DNA from: Polyporus tsugae
Lineage: Eukaryota > Basidiomycota > Agaricomycetes > Polyporales > Polyporaceae
DNA length: 64,000 nt
Reading direction: 5' to 3'
Assembly (NCBI GenBank): GCA_024305745.1
Contig: JAHRBS010000012.1
Location: forward strand, 1,803,001-1,867,000
The position numbers were made by a program, and so were the translations under genes. Numbering within the stretch: position 1 is the stretch's first letter; each line of letters starts with the position of its first letter. Shown piece by piece: positions 1 to 12,610 of this stretch. Under the pieces are notes generated by a model. That model did no database searches and had not been told where the DNA came from. It was given only the letters and a program-made list of their open reading frames with translations.

Positions 1-426
1 ACGTTGCACCCGTGGACGTCACAAGGCGAGCATCGCATGGTCCGGTTGCGGAGGTCTTCAGCACCGCGTGGTCAGGAAGGTCCGGGGAGACGGAGACGGG
101 TGGTAGTGGGCCAGAGTGCCGAAAGGCACGGGAAACTGGACTCGAAGACCATGTACGACAACTCCAGCTCTGAGATGAAAACCCGATACCTATTCAGTGA
201 AGGCATGAGGTGTTGAGGTATATGCTCACTTTCAGTTGACATCCACGCGTGGCAACCACGTTCGCCGGAGGTTGTCTCGGGATCTGAGCCCGGACATAAG
301 ATGATTAGTTGGATGGACGTTCAGTGGATTCCATACGTGCAGTCCATATATGCGGCCAGGAGGCTTCCCTCTATCATACCGGCTAGAGCGCGGAAAGGTC
401 GGGTAAGAGAGAAATGCGATTGATCC
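1..426. other. Intergenic, no feature recognised
   Basis: No reading frame here shows a recognisable domain or a convincing exon structure. It is the 3' flank of the minus-strand J-domain gene that follows, and may hold the edge of a gene lying outside the window. Confidence 0.4.
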
Positions 427-1227
427 TCAACTGGACGATGATAATGAAGGGATGGCCTCGTCTAACGACCGCTCGTGGGCCTCCTTCTCCTTGTACTCCT
501 TCACCCGCTTGCTGATCTCCTTCCGCCGCTCCTCCCCAAACTCCCGTGCCTCGCTCCTGGCCTGCGCGAGGTTCCTCGATGCAGATCGGTGAGCCTGGCG
601 CGACGCCGTGTACGACGGCAAGACCAATGCTGGTCCCAACCCTGCTCCCAGGGCCTGTTGCCGACGTCTAGCATGCGTTCTCCAAAACGACAAAGGGAGA
701 CGCACCATGATGCCAATGATTAAGATGATCCTGTCCTTCCACCTATCGTCCGCGCTCGCCTTCCACTCCGGCCCAGAAGATCCTGAACGGCGACGGGACT
801 CCTCGTGCGCGGCCCATGCTCGTTTCCTCCGGAGGATCTCTTCTCGGTAAATGTCGACTGGGCCGTCAGGGCCGCTACCTATCTTCCCCCGCAATGTGTC
901 ATATGCCGCTGTGATAGCCTGGAATCGCGACCTTCGGATGGCGGGAGAGAGGTCGCGCCCATATGGGGCGTCGGGATGGTGTATCCGAACGAGCTCGTAG
1001 TCTTGAATGGAGTATTAGCTAATAACACTGGGCATGTGGGGTCCTATATGACGTAGATACATACAACGTGCCTTGATATCCTTTTGGCTGGCTCCTACCG
1101 GGAGGTGGAATATCTGGTGGGGCGTCGGGCGTGCGTGGGTTGGGAAGGGATAAGGACCAACGCTTGTGGAAGCAAACCGCGCATGGTGAACCTTAGCCAG
1201 CCGCAGACAACGGTACAGTTGGTGCAT
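427..1227 (-). CDS. J-domain (DnaJ/Hsp40) protein, probably mitochondrial
   Basis: Two exons, 1068-1227 and 427-1001, give about 244 residues. The start at 1227 puts a basic, Arg/Ser-rich N-terminus first (MHQLYRCLRLAKVHHARFAS), which looks like a mitochondrial presequence. A J domain follows at about residues 35-95: a helix-I-like stretch, a segment ending KDIKAH joined across the intron to YELVRIHHPDAP, which contains the diagnostic HPD tripeptide, and then a helix III/IV stretch ending AAYDTLRGK. The C-terminal half has a short hydrophobic stretch (IILIIGIMV), then an Arg/Glu-rich probable coiled coil and a Ser-rich tail. J proteins stimulate Hsp70 ATPase through HPD. No Gly/Phe, zinc-finger or DnaJ C-terminal domain is visible, so this is a type III J protein. 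Partner and target are unknown. The intron (1002-1067) was placed by restoring the J domain. Confidence 0.8.
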
Positions 1228-1829
1228 GACAGCAATCAAGGAACGGCGACGGTTGTCGGTGGACGAGGATGCAGGCAAAAGGAGGAGACATTGACGATGA
1301 AGGTCTGGGTTCCGCTAGACTCTTGCAACTGCACGGTCACGGTGGGTGGAGCCGCGACTGACTGCACGCCGTGAGAACCCGGACTCCGATTCTCACGAAC
1401 ATAGTACCGTCCCGAGTCTCTCCGTACTTCTCAAGATCGGTCAACGTTGGGGCAACGAGAGCGGTTGAATTATTATTCAGGTGAGCAGAGCAATTGGATA
1501 TGGCCGTTCGTATACGGTGCATACTAACTCGTTCAACAATTTCTGGTGGTTACTTATCCTGTCCAAGCAGATACCAGTGTTGAGTGTTTCTTGTGGAGGT
1601 ACGAAGAGTCACGCCGACACATATAAAGGCGTGCGAACTCGCACGGATTGCTGTACGAGCCGTCGAATAGGGTATTATTATTATTCCGATGAAGCTGTCC
1701 AAACGGAATTGTGAAGAGTGTGGCCTGAGCCTCAGCGCTCCAGCTGAGCACCTGGCCTTTGACAGATATCTCCGCAACATTTCCCCTACCGTGCCTTAGC
1801 CTTCCGCCGCATGCTGCAAAGACCACGGG
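1228..1829. other. Intergenic between J-domain gene and seven-TM gene
   Basis: Holds the 5' flank of the J-domain gene and the 3' flank of the seven-TM gene. No other gene or repeat was recognised. Confidence 0.4.
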
Positions 1830-3207
1830 TCAGACCACTTCCTCGTCGGTCTGAGGCAGGAGCACCTGCGAGCAAGTGTCCAAGCCGCCGGACTTAAACT
1901 TCGGGTCGGACAACTCCCGGTCCAAGCCGTACCCCTCCGTCATGGAGCCCAGCGTCCGGCTTGACTTCGTCGCGCCGCCAGTGAACTTCATCTCGCTGAG
2001 CACGCCGGACGCCGCCGCCTCCGACTCCTCAATGAGCGTCCGGCCGAGCGCGACGAGCAGCACGACGCTCGTCGGCACGATCGCCTGTTCCGTGCGCGGT
2101 GTCAGCACGAGCGTCAGAGTTGGCTTGGCGCAGGCGGGGAGGGGGAAAAGAAGGGGGGAAGCGGCTCACCATGATCTGCACGAACGAGTCCGCGACGAAG
2201 TAGAGGCCGGGGAACTTGGCGACGTACCACGCGAGCTGGATGATCTGCGTGAGCGCGTAGAGCGCGCCGGACTCGATGACGACGAGGATCGCGCGGTGGT
2301 AGTCGGAGCCGGTCGCGTAGCCCCCGGCGCGGACGTCCCGGGTGACGTACCAGATGCGGCCGGCAATGAGGGAGGTGACGAGGACGTTGTTGGTGAGCGA
2401 GATCGCGTACTGCGTGGTGGCGAAGCGGGAGAAGTGCGACACGAAGATGCTGTTCCCGGCGCCGATCTGGGGAAGGAGCGAGGTGGCCGTCTGAGGGGGA
2501 AATTCGTCAGTGGGATGATTGGCGAGGACGAGGACGAGCAACGTACCGCTAGGCCAAAGGCTGTGGTGCAGATGAGAAGGGTGATTGGAAGGATGCAGAC
2601 TTGGATGTTCCACAAAGTGTAAAGACGCCAAACCTGTACGAAGCGTATTGGCGAGAGTATAACACAGCACATCTTGTTAGCTTACGATAATCCCGTCGGC
2701 AAGTACATTCTGTGCAATTTGCAGACGTCAATATCCACACCACGGATGACGCATAGTTAAGAGGTGCGCACATTGAACACCCAGAGGTATTGTTTGACGA
2801 TGTTGAGCGGCTCGTGGATGTCGTAAAGGTAGGTCAACGTCTCCGCCTTGGTCGCGGGAAGGATGAAGCCTTGAACGAGGCGACGGACATTGACACCCAT
2901 GTGCGCAGTCGCGATGCAGAACCTGTCCGCAAATGGAGATTAGACATCTTTCTCTATATGGAAGACGGGAGGTCGAACTGACATTAGAACTGTTGCGAGA
3001 CGGATCACCCAACTTTGCACGATCGCATTTCGGGTGCGGGAGAGGAAGAAGATGGAGCTGAAGAACAGCACCACATACACCCCTGGCTCCAGCGTCAGCG
3101 AGGGGACGCTGCGGTACTAGCTATAGCAGTACTAACGTACCATAGAACAAAGCCTCCATCCATATGGAGATGAGGACTGAAATGTTCGGAAGGACCACGA
3201 GAGCCAT
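1830..3207 (-). CDS. Basidiomycete seven-transmembrane integral membrane protein
   Basis: Minus-strand gene of several exons. The ATG at 3207 opens a hydrophobic N-terminus (MALVVLPNISVLISIWMEAL); an intron whose acceptor lies just before GG-GTG restores GVYVVLFFSSIFFLSRTR as TM2. Later exons encode hydrophobic segments around 2880-2990, 2540-2670 and 2175-2490, the last ending LYFVADSFVQIM, followed by a final TM (AIVPTSVVLLVALG) and a cytoplasmic tail of about 70 residues rich in Ser, Gly and Asp, stopping at 1830. The arrangement matches the large uncharacterised fungal-specific 7TM families of mushroom-forming fungi (DUF6533/DUF6534-like). A receptor-like topology is an inference. No ligand or G-protein motif was recognised. 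Which DUF family it belongs to needs a profile search. Confidence 0.7.
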
Positions 3208-4539
3208 GGCTGCACCTGTGGACGCGGAGGACGAGAAGGCGGTAGGATAAAGTAAGGGGAGGGGTTGTTCAGGACGACTGGCAGATCGCCTCCTTCATCA
3301 CGACCTCAAGGAACGGCTGATAGGGTTTGTGTGAGTTGCGAAGTATCGTATCAGAGGACCACGGGGCTGTTCTGGAATCAGTCGGAAAAGGTGCTTCGCC
3401 GATGTCGGACTCCGAGTATAGACCCCGCGGGACCCGGGTGTCAATAGATGGCAGGCGCGCGGTTGCATGCAGGATACTCAGCGGATACTTCAAAGTAATC
3501 CAGAAATCACGAAGCAAAAGGGCAATTGATAGGGTGCGAGAGATTGGGAAAATGTGGGGCATCTGCCCGCCTGGGAGCGATGACTTCGATTACGCCGGCG
3601 AGAAACAGATCTTTGGGCATGTTCGTGCCAGGTTATGTATATGCATATGAGGTCGCAAGAGATCTTGAAGGCCATGCCTTTTGCGAGGGAGTTGTCGAGA
3701 TTGAAGGCAAAGGCTAAGCGCTAAAGCGCTAACCCACGAGCCTGAGAGCACTTGCTTAGCGCCGTACCACAGGCTGGGCCAGGCTGGGCCAGCTGCTTCT
3801 GCCAGAGACACAACCGAGACACGGAGTCCTTATCGAGCGCCGATCGGACTCAGGCTACCATCCTGTCAGGTTTTATAGTACTCGCACGCCGCACTCTACT
3901 GCTCCATGTTCTGCGACAACGATGGCTAGGCGGTAGCCAATGCATAACGCAACCGTGGGAATCAGCACCGAAGTGCTTGAACTTGAATGCGGCTGGTCTC
4001 CCGAGTACTAGTCGTTCAAGTTAACGTAAGTTCAACATGCATCATGGCTCGCCGTCTCGGTTACCTAGGATCTGCCAAAGGGTGGACGATCAAGCACTGG
4101 TGGAGCCACAGACGGGCAGCTTGATGTACGCGTGCGCATGGTTTCCTCCGAGTCATGTTTCACTGGAGTCCCTGTTCTGCAGAGGTTGTGTCTAACCCTT
4201 CTGGTCCCTGATATATTGGTCCCTGAACGCAAAATGACAGCGACCCCAGTTGGTCGAGACACTCGGGCTCCGGCAGCACATCGGAGATATGTTACGAGAT
4301 TTCGTAGGTTTGTAGACGACCGCCGCAGCCTCTCAGGATGCTTGCTGTCAACAAGTACTTCCGCGATGCTGCGGCGATTTCTAAGTATGCCTTCGTCCAT
4401 ATTAGGCACAGGGACAGCTAGCTCTTTTCATTTTCATCAAAGAAGTACCGGCTTTCTCCTACAAAACTATCCACTAGCAGTGTCTGGCCCATCGCTCGTA
4501 CGCACTCTCCCCAGCCCACAACATCGGACACTCAGCAAC
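3208..4539. other. Intergenic, 1.3 kb, no gene recognised
   Basis: Short open frames exist on both strands but none carries recognisable domains or a consistent exon pattern. A 10-bp tandem duplication (aggctgggcc twice, 3771-3790) and a small palindrome around 3716-3731 were noted. Proximal promoters of the two flanking divergent genes lie at the edges. Confidence 0.4.
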
Positions 4540-5237
4540 ATGGCCAGCCACCTCAGCGACAGGTAAGTAAACCGACTCTCATCAAGGATGTGCTTTTCGG
4601 GACTCATACCCGCTTGCAGCTGCCCCTTCTGCAAGATCACCAAAGGTGAGCGCATCCGAATATGCTTTCCGTCGCCACGATAAGTGCTGATCCAGCTATC
4701 AGGGGAGATCCCCTCGTTCAAAGTCCTTGAGACAGACCTGAAGTGAGTCCCCTACTGCATACCTGCCGTAGGCGTGGCTCAACACTCAACGTCGCCTTAG
4801 CTACGCGTTCCTTGACATCGGCCCAGTTTCCGAGGGGCACACCTTGATCATCCCCAAGTGTGCGCAAACTGAGGCATGGTTGCGGGTGCGATCCGTTGAC
4901 CGTCTTTCGCAGACCATTCGGACAGGATGGACCAGGTCCCCGACGAATATCTCGCAGAGATCCTCCCCCTCGCCAAGAAGATCGCCAAAGCGCTCGGCGT
5001 TGTGGACTACAACGTCCTTCAGGTGCGTTACTGGACGACCCCATTTGGGATCATGACACTGATGCTCTTTCTGGTCAGAACAACGGCAAGATCGCCCATC
5101 AGCACGTCTTCCACGTGCATTTCCACGTCATCCCCAAGCCCAACGAGACTGAAGGACTGGGCGTCGGGTGGCCGCGCGTCGAGCAGCCGAAGGAAGTGCT
5201 GGCGAAGACCCTCGAGCAACTCATTTCGAAGCTGTAG
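4540..5237 (+). CDS. HNT1: HIT-family nucleotide hydrolase (HINT1/Hnt1-like)
   Basis: Six exons (4540-4562, 4620-4645, 4703-4742, 4801-4859, 4913-5022, 5079-5237) give 138 residues, the usual length of HINT proteins, with all phases consistent. The N-terminus has the CPFCKI zinc-type motif followed by GEIPSFKVLE; the centre has AFLDIGPVSEGHTLIIPK; the C-terminal half holds the histidine triad HVHFHVIPK, where H-x-H-x-H carries the nucleophile. HIT proteins of this branch hydrolyse adenosine 5'-monophosphoramidates and aminoacyl-AMP. The C-terminal segment (GWPRVEQPKEVLAKTLEQLI) is typical of fungal members. All catalytic residues are present, so it is expected to be active. Cytosolic or nuclear location is inferred from the lack of a signal peptide. 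Confidence 0.93.
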
Positions 5238-7039
5238 AAACGTGTCACGTCTTGAACCTGCTCTACGTCGTGTAAGAATAGGCCGTGGGATGTGCTCGAA
5301 AGCCTGTACACATATCATGCTGCACTATCGAACCTGTGATGCTACGGCTGCCGTTTGAGCGGGCTATGCGAGTTGCAGGCGGGACTGGGGTGGAGCCGTC
5401 CAAAAACAGCAAACAATTTTACTCGCGGTCGAGGCCCGACTGTGAGCTTCTTCCACCCAGTGGGCCACTGGAATTTGCGTTACTTATTCTGATTCTTCCG
5501 GAGAAAAGGGTCCGAAACCACAGAATGTTCCTACGAGCGTCAAAGGTGTCGTCGTGTTGCTCAACGGCCTCTAGTTGGCAGGTTTGGCATGTAAACTCCG
5601 TTTTCCTTCTTCGCCGGCAGATTTTCCTTCCACGCTGCCTAATGGGTAGCTCTCTACAGGATACGCGCGCTACCGGACCTCGCTCTTAGAGTTTCCAGTG
5701 ACCGCGGTGATTACGTGAAGAGTCCATCCATCCATCCATCTATAGGTCTGTCCTGAGTGCTTCACCTGCGGATGCAATTTCACCCTTCTTTTTTATCAGA
5801 ATGGAATGAGTTCCACGTCATCAATTATCTCGAACGGCACGACCTCGACACAATTCGGATCCCAGTTGGCTATTTGACATAAGTAGTATGTACCTGGCCA
5901 GGCGCACCATCCAGTGCTAAACCTGTCTCATCAGTGCTCGCCGCCGTGGTGGGAACCTCCACCTTCCTCATGCCGTATCGGCGGCACACAGACTGGATTC
6001 CCGAGTACGAGCGGTCCGATGGCGAGCAGCCAAACGCTTGGAAGGGACACCGGCGACAGCGAGTGCAGTTCTGGTGGAGCTACTTTCGAACGCATGGAGT
6101 GCCCGTAATCGTATACATGCACGCCGAATGCTGACCTCCTTCTCCTTCTCCTCCTCCCGCTGACGTCGGAGGGGAATGCATGGTCCACGCGTCCGTGGTG
6201 ACCAACCACTGCCTCACACACGTACTACTTACACACGTGCAGACCGCCGGCAACTACGCCAACTATTCGAAATACTCCCCCTTCCTTTTGTGAGTTCAGC
6301 TTCTTAAATACACGAACCTTTGTTTCGCTCGTACCATTGTCGTGCTGTGCTTCCATCGGACTGCCATTTGCGATGTACACCACCCCCGGACCTAGACTTC
6401 ATCACTTCCGAACCCTTTTATGAGATCTGATCCTTCGCACTCAGTCTCCCCATCCCCATCTGTCAAATTGTCTCCTCCTCCGAGTCAGTCAGCTCGCTCA
6501 TTTCGTCGCGCGCCTATGGGTTAGCGCGGGCTCGAGTTGACCGGAAGGTCTATCTCGGGCGTTCTCCTACCGATTTCGTTCAAACTTCACAGGAATTTGC
6601 AGAATAATGTATGAGAGCTACTGGCAGGCTTTGGTACTGTTCGCGTGATATGCGAGGTTGAGGCGTTTCGTGAAGGCTCTATAAGGCGCCCAACGAAACG
6701 AGCGTCGAGCAGCCGTTTGGGTTCAGACTCCGCTCCAGGGCCCGCTGATATTCGACTGGTTCGCCGAGCGACCGCCGCTCAGAACCCTCACGGCCTCTTG
6801 GACGCGACTCGCCCGCACGGCTCTCCTTAAAGAAATGTTTCTCGCCTTCCTCATGCCGTATATGTGATGAAGTAGCTCACGAGACACTAGTCCGGCGTCA
6901 TGCTTGAGTTGCCGCGGGACCAGAAATTGCGGGGAAACACCATAGTGCTATGAAATAAACGTTGGCCGGGTAAATGTTTTAATGCCTGGAAACATATAAG
7001 AACTCAACACAGTGCTCTTCTTTCCACAGACTCCCAACG
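5238..7039. other. Intergenic, 1.8 kb, no gene recognised
   Basis: No supported coding exon. A short (ccat)n run lies near 5725-5745. CT-rich stretches around 6290-6480 could be promoter or UTR sequence, but nothing decides this. The last 200 bp should include the P450 promoter. Confidence 0.4.
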
Positions 7040-9109
7040 ATGGCAGCACCTGCAGAGTGGGACACGGCGACAATTCTGACCTCTCTTGCGTGGGCCGGAG
7101 CCCTCTGCCTCTTCCTGGTTTTCACCCGGCGCCGCTCGTCAGGCGAGTCAAGCTTCAAGGCTCGCATTCCCCCTGGCCCGCGTGGATGGCCCATTATCGG
7201 TCCGTACGCGCGATGTTGTGTATAGTAGCCATGCGAATCTGACCTCGTTACGCAGGTTGTTTCACTTACTTGGCCAAGTTCCCCGAGCTCACACTCGATA
7301 AATGGGCCAAGAAGTACGGCAGCCTCTTCTCCTTCACCATCGGTAACCAGCGTTTCGTCGCCATCTCCGACCCCAACATCGTCAAAGACCTCGTGATCAC
7401 CAATGGCGCCACCTTTTCGTCTCGGAAAGACATGTACATGAAGGCGCAGCTCGTCTTCGCTCGTCGGGGCGTAACAGCCACCCAGTACAACGATACCTGG
7501 TAGGCCACGTTGTCTCCACCATCTGCCATTGAAGGCGAACACTCACCGGGCCGCTTTTTCCAGGCGGAAACACCGTCGCCTCGCAGCTATGTTCTTGACC
7601 ACCCGTGCGGTCGCCGGGTACATGCCGGGGTTGGAGCGCGAAGCCAAGGTGATGATCCACGATCTGTACGTCCGCAGCAAGGCGGGCACGGCCCCAATCA
7701 ACCCCCAGCGATTCGCCAGCCGCGCGTCGCTGAACAACATTCTCACCCTCACCTTCGGCTTCCGAACGGAGTCAATAGACGACAAGCTTGTGTCCGACTC
7801 CCTCAGGCTCTCGCGCGAGTTTATGTGCGTCATTCCCTTCCTCTCATGATGATGCACTTTGCGACCGGTGCTGACGTCTGTCTCTTCTCATGAAGGAACA
7901 CCACCGGCCCAGTTGCCAACCTCGTCGACTTCATCCCGCTGCTGCAGAAGTTCCCGAACCACATGGCGACCCGCGGGCGTGCCCTTAATCGCGAGCTGGT
8001 GGAGATCTGCGGAGCGATGGTCAGGGACATCGACGCGGCCCTCAAACGCGGCGACCCGTACCCCGACTGCATGGCGAAGTACCTGCTCCAGAACCGCGAG
8101 GCGGAGCAGCTCGATGATCTCGACATCATCGTCCTTTGCGGCGCGTTCATGATTGGGGGCGTCGAGACCGTAAGTGCCTTTGTCCTCCACCCCGTGCGAA
8201 TCCTAATAATGCAGCCCCTATTTGTCAGACATCTTCCGTGAAACAGTGGTTCGCTGCCCATATCCCGACCCTTCCTGAGGTGCAGGCGAGGGCACGGGCC
8301 GAGCTCGACAGCGTCTGTGGTCGGGATCGACTTCCTACTGCTGACGACGAGGCAAAGATGCCGTACATCCACGCCATCGTCAAGGTGAGTTCTCGGTATC
8401 CCGGTGGCGCGTGCCAGGACACGGCCGTAACCGTAACTGGCTCTGTCAGGAAATCGAGCGTTGCCACAATCCGTTCTGGCTTGGGACTCCGCACATGAAC
8501 ACGGAAGACTACGAATATAATGGCTTCCTCATTCCAAAGAATACCGTCATTATATTGAACACAGTATGCGCTTGATCTTCTGGCCGAGGCGTCCGGCTGA
8601 TGGAAACTCGCAGTGGAATATGCATCACAACCCTGAGCGGTACCCGGACCCGTATGAATTCAAGGTGACGAATGTTCCTCCCAGCGCAGACCCCTCGGTT
8701 GTTGGCAGGTAACTAACTCAATTCACATCCCAGCCGGAGCGCTACCTCGACGACAGACTCACCTGCGCTGACTCTGCTAACCTGGCCAATCCCATGGAAC
8801 GCGACCACTGGACGTTCGGAGCGGGGTAAGCCGTCCGTCCTCGAACGTACGCATGCGACCATAACTCACTACTGGCATCCTACCCAAATCCCACCTCCCA
8901 GCCGCAGGATCTGTCCCGGGATGGCGCTCGCGGAGCGCGAGATTTTCCTGGCGGTATCACATCTCCTCTGGGCGTTCCAGATGGATGAGCTCCCTGACGA
9001 GCCGATCGACCTGGAGGAGTATGACGGGCTCTCTGGACGGTCTCCTGTGCCCAACCGGATAAGGTTGACCCCTCGGGATGAGCACGTCGCGGCACTTCTT
9101 GGAGTGTAA
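7040..9109 (+). CDS. Cytochrome P450 monooxygenase
   Basis: Nine exons (7040-7199, 7256-7499, 7564-7824, 7896-8169, 8229-8384, 8450-8563, 8614-8664, 8734-8825, 8902-9109) sum to 1560 nt, or 519 residues, the normal length of a microsomal P450. An N-terminal membrane anchor (ILTSLAWAGALCLFLVF) precedes the proline-rich hinge PPGPRGWPIIG. Helix C has WRKHRR, the I-helix motif reads GGVETTS, the K-helix ExxR is EIER, the PERF-like region is PERYLDD, and the haem loop is FGAGRRICPGM with the Cys thiolate ligand. All key residues are present, so it should be a haem enzyme of the endoplasmic reticulum using electrons from a reductase. Substrate is unknown; basidiomycete P450 families are large and serve xenobiotic and secondary metabolism. 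Exon 1 ends in phase 1 and exon 2 completes the Gly of the hinge. Confidence 0.95.
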
Positions 9110-9807
9110 ACCCGTGGCCGAAGATAGCGTGTCCCAGATTTGTTTATGTATAACGACGAGGACAGGAAGGATTGCTACGAGAGCGAGTGACGATGTGGTG
9201 GGCCTTGGGCCACATAAGAAGGTTCTTATATGGGGCTGCCGAATTATAGATACTTGCCGAATTCTACGGTGGTGTTCGAGGTGATGTTGAGGTTACCGCT
9301 CTCCATGGCTGCCAACTCCTTTTCACCATAGACGGAAGTATATATATCCTAGAACACGGTAGGTATCGAAGAAGATGCTGATCCTGCAGTTCCCAACGGG
9401 TGAGAGGTCGATGTTGGACTCGGAGTGCGACTTGGCAAGGTTTCGGGCCGTGGGAAATGTATGGACTAACTACGTCGGTGCTGGCGGCTGTGCATCATGT
9501 GTGGCAGTCCGAGAAACCTTACAGTCCAGCAACTTAGGTGGACGTAACTTGCGCCCGAGGAGATGGATAACGTTCTCGGTCGGGTTTCCCCTTTCTCACC
9601 GTGTGCTGACGGTTGGGGAGCCTGCGTACTAATATCCTCTAATCCTGAGACGAACCATCACCTCTTCCTAACATCGCTGGTCAACTTTCCACCACGAGAG
9701 CCGTTGGATTCTGGTAAGTTCAGCAACGTGCGTAACAACCCTTCATAGACGATGAATAATAACGCTTTCTTGAGTGCAGGCTTCGCTAACGGCCAGCCAG
9801 AGAACAA
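9110..9807. other. Intergenic between P450 and DUF6535 gene
   Basis: No gene recognised. Contains the P450 3' region and the upstream region of the DUF6535 gene. Confidence 0.4.
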
Positions 9808-12287
9808 ATGAACGGCGAGAATCCCTTGTCAAGTTCGGAGCCAGGGCCCATCCAACCCAACTCCTTCAACTTTGAGTCTGAGGAGCTGAGGCCTCAGATT
9901 GGACGTGGAGGCGATTCAGTAAGTAACATCGCTCGTTGGAGATATGAACTAAGGCAGGACCTATGCAGGCAGATGAATCGCGTGAGTCAAGTTCGACCCC
10001 TCATAGCCCACAGTGGAAGGCCCCCTCGCGCGAGGTACAACGGGTTTTGTTCAATAAATCTTCCAGGGAGATTGCTCACTAATCTGATTCCAGCAAGCCG
10101 TGAAGGAATATTTACAAGAGTACACAGAGCAGGACAAAGCAGAAGCATGGCAGAAGACCGCCAGGATTGTAAAAGTGTACAGCGATGAGAGGATCGAACG
10201 GTGGATTGCTGAGATGGATAACCTACTCGTTTTCGTACGTCGACTGCATTCGGCTCCCCATCGCAAGTACTCACCTGTCATGTTATAATCGGAATAGTCT
10301 GGTCTGTTCTCAGCGGCCGTCACGACGCTGGTCGCCCAGACGTACCCCCTTCTGCAACCCACCCCGCCCGACCAAACTGCTGCCATCTTGCAACAGATAT
10401 CTTTGCAGCTATCCAGCTTCTCCGTAAACCAGCCTTTCGTGAACTCAACCCAACCTGCATTCACGAGCAACCCTACGGGCGATGCTGCTGCGCCGCCGGC
10501 CCCCTCTTCGGCTGTGACGCTCAACACTCTCTGGTTCGCGTCCCTCATCCTCAGCCTTTCCGCTGCATTGCTCTCTATTATGGTCAAGCAATGGCTGAGC
10601 AAGTACCGCTCTGGCCTCTCCGGGACTTCCCAAGACATTGCACGTCTGCGTCAGTATCGGCTCAACAATCTTGCTAAGTGGCGTGTCGCAGAGATCGTAG
10701 GTGCACTCCCGGTCGTATTACAGGCCGCCCTAGTCCTGTTCTTCATTGGCCTTCTCGTCTGGCTTGGCGATCTCCACCCCACGGTCGCCAACGTTGCCAT
10801 CTGTCTGGTCACAATGACGTTCATCGTCATGTGTGGCACGATCCTGCTTCCGGTGCTCTGGAGCGACTGCTGTTATCTCTCAAGCCCTGCATTCTGGGTG
10901 GCGACGCTCGTGCACAACGCGTTGTACGCTGCCAAACATGTCCTGGACTGCATCATGCGCCCTTTCGCTTGCGACCCCACTCGAGGCCCGTCACGCTTTC
11001 GCCAGACGCTAGGCAAACTCCATGATTACTACATGCGCCATTTTGACTCCGAATTCTACCGCGGCTTCATGATCTGGTCGCTCAGAGAACGCGACATCGT
11101 CCGCTCGACCGCCGCCGGCCTCGACGCAGACATGATCTTCACCGCATACTCTTACACCTCCGACCTTCGCTACCTCTCAGAGACCGCCGCCACAAACCTC
11201 ATCACCCTCCCGCCTGCGGTGGCCATCCGGTGCTTCCGGCGGCTCGCCCTCCGCATCCACATGGACTTCGGGTCTCTTCGTGGAGGGCTGTTACGCATTG
11301 ACTCGCAGATGCGGTACGCTGCCGCGCAGTCGTACAGGTTCTGGATCTCCGCCATGTATCAAGCAATGTACTTGCCGGAAGCCCTCTCGCGGCCTATCAA
11401 ATTCCTGAGTGCCACGTTCAGCCATCCACCCGGTGAGTTGTTTCGGAGACGCTTCCAGATGTTACTCACAGGAAGGGCCTTCAGGAACAAGAAGAGTGGT
11501 CCACGTGCAAGGCAATACGTCGGGAGTTGGTCCCGAAGCCATAGCCTCGATGGCTCCAATACCATGGGCTGTGAGCCGCCACAGTAAATCTATGCTCCCA
11601 CGATCAGAGTCGCCCAGATCTGATGCCAGTAGCAGTGACCACCGCAATCGAGCTTCTTCTCCATCGACAGAGAACACATGCAGGACCAGCCAAACTGACA
11701 TTGGTCCTCGGCGAGAGGCTCTTTGGCGCATCCGCCCTCTTGCTGCGCTGTTGCACGACGTCGCTCGTGTCCCCAGACACCACCGGAGCCCGTGGCGGAG
11801 AGGAGGAGGTCCTCGCGTGCGCGCAGTCCGTCGTCGCCCAAATGACAAGCAGTCTCGCGCTGCAGCGGCACTGGAGCTCAGACATGCTGTCCTGTGTCGC
11901 GTCAATCCTCGAGGACCTCCATCAGTCGCCGTGCTCTCACCTTCTCACGGAGGAGTTGCTCGGGACGGCTGCGAGTGCCGCGAGGGATGCACTGTCAAGT
12001 GCAGATGGACCGGAATTCTCGGAGGCATGTCGACGGCTGGAAGATGTGGTCGAGGAGATCCGTGGCAAGGGACCCGACCCGGCGTCTTGTAAGTATCATT
12101 CGCGCGATATCGACTGCACAATGATGACTGATCCTTACTTCGTACCGCAGCAAGCGCGGCGTTGACCATGGCTCTCAACTATGAGGATGACTACGAGGAT
12201 CCTGAGGTATGGTATGTTGAAGCGGAACGTAGGGTGATCGAAAAGCACCTTGGTGGCTTGATGGTGACGAGACAGGTATTGTATTAG
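9808..12287 (+). CDS. DUF6535 domain-containing membrane protein
   Basis: Exon 1 is 9808-9918, followed by a very short exon at about 9968-9980, an exon ending at 10234, and the long exon 10298-11432. The N-terminal region is Ser/Pro/Glu-rich and soluble. The DUF6535 signature follows: EAWQKTARIVKVYSDERIERW and then AEMDNLLVFSGLFSAAVTTL, the first membrane segment. A second TM lies at LWFASLILSLSAALLSIMV, then KQWLSKYRSG, and two further TMs at about 10690-10855 (VLFFIGLLVWLGDL; IVMCGTILLPVLW). The C-terminal cytoplasmic half is long and helical. DUF6535 proteins are abundant in Agaricomycetes and have no known function. The joining of 11433-11617 is uncertain: one 185-nt intron or a small extra exon. 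The last intron (12089-12150) is clear and the stop is at 12285-12287. Confidence 0.85.
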
Positions 12288-12610
12288 ACAGCCCCCTCGG
12301 TGGTTATCTGCCCCGTCTAGGAACATTCCGCCAGTCTTTCTTTTTTCTTGCTAGACTTCAGACTCGCGTTCAATCCGGTCGGCGTGTTCTGTGATAATAT
12401 TATGATTCACCAGGGAGCTACTAGCATCCGTACGCGTGCTCGATAAGACCGTGTGTCAGTCGGACGGTCATTTCACTTCAGAGATGAATCCCCCTCTAAA
12501 AGAAATGTATCCGAAGGTCCGATGATAGTACAAGCAAGAATAGTACAAGCAATTCTAAACGTCGAAGACTGGAGTACAAATCTGCACAACCCCGACGGTG
12601 ATCAAAAACC
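12288..12610. other. Short convergent intergenic region
   Basis: Lies between the 3' ends of the DUF6535 gene (+) and SIN1 (-). It must hold both 3' UTRs. Nothing else seen. Confidence 0.5.

Noticed and set aside
5914..6134. Frame at 5934-6134 (SDGEQPNAWKGHRRQ region)
   Set aside because: Too short, no recognised family and no supporting introns.
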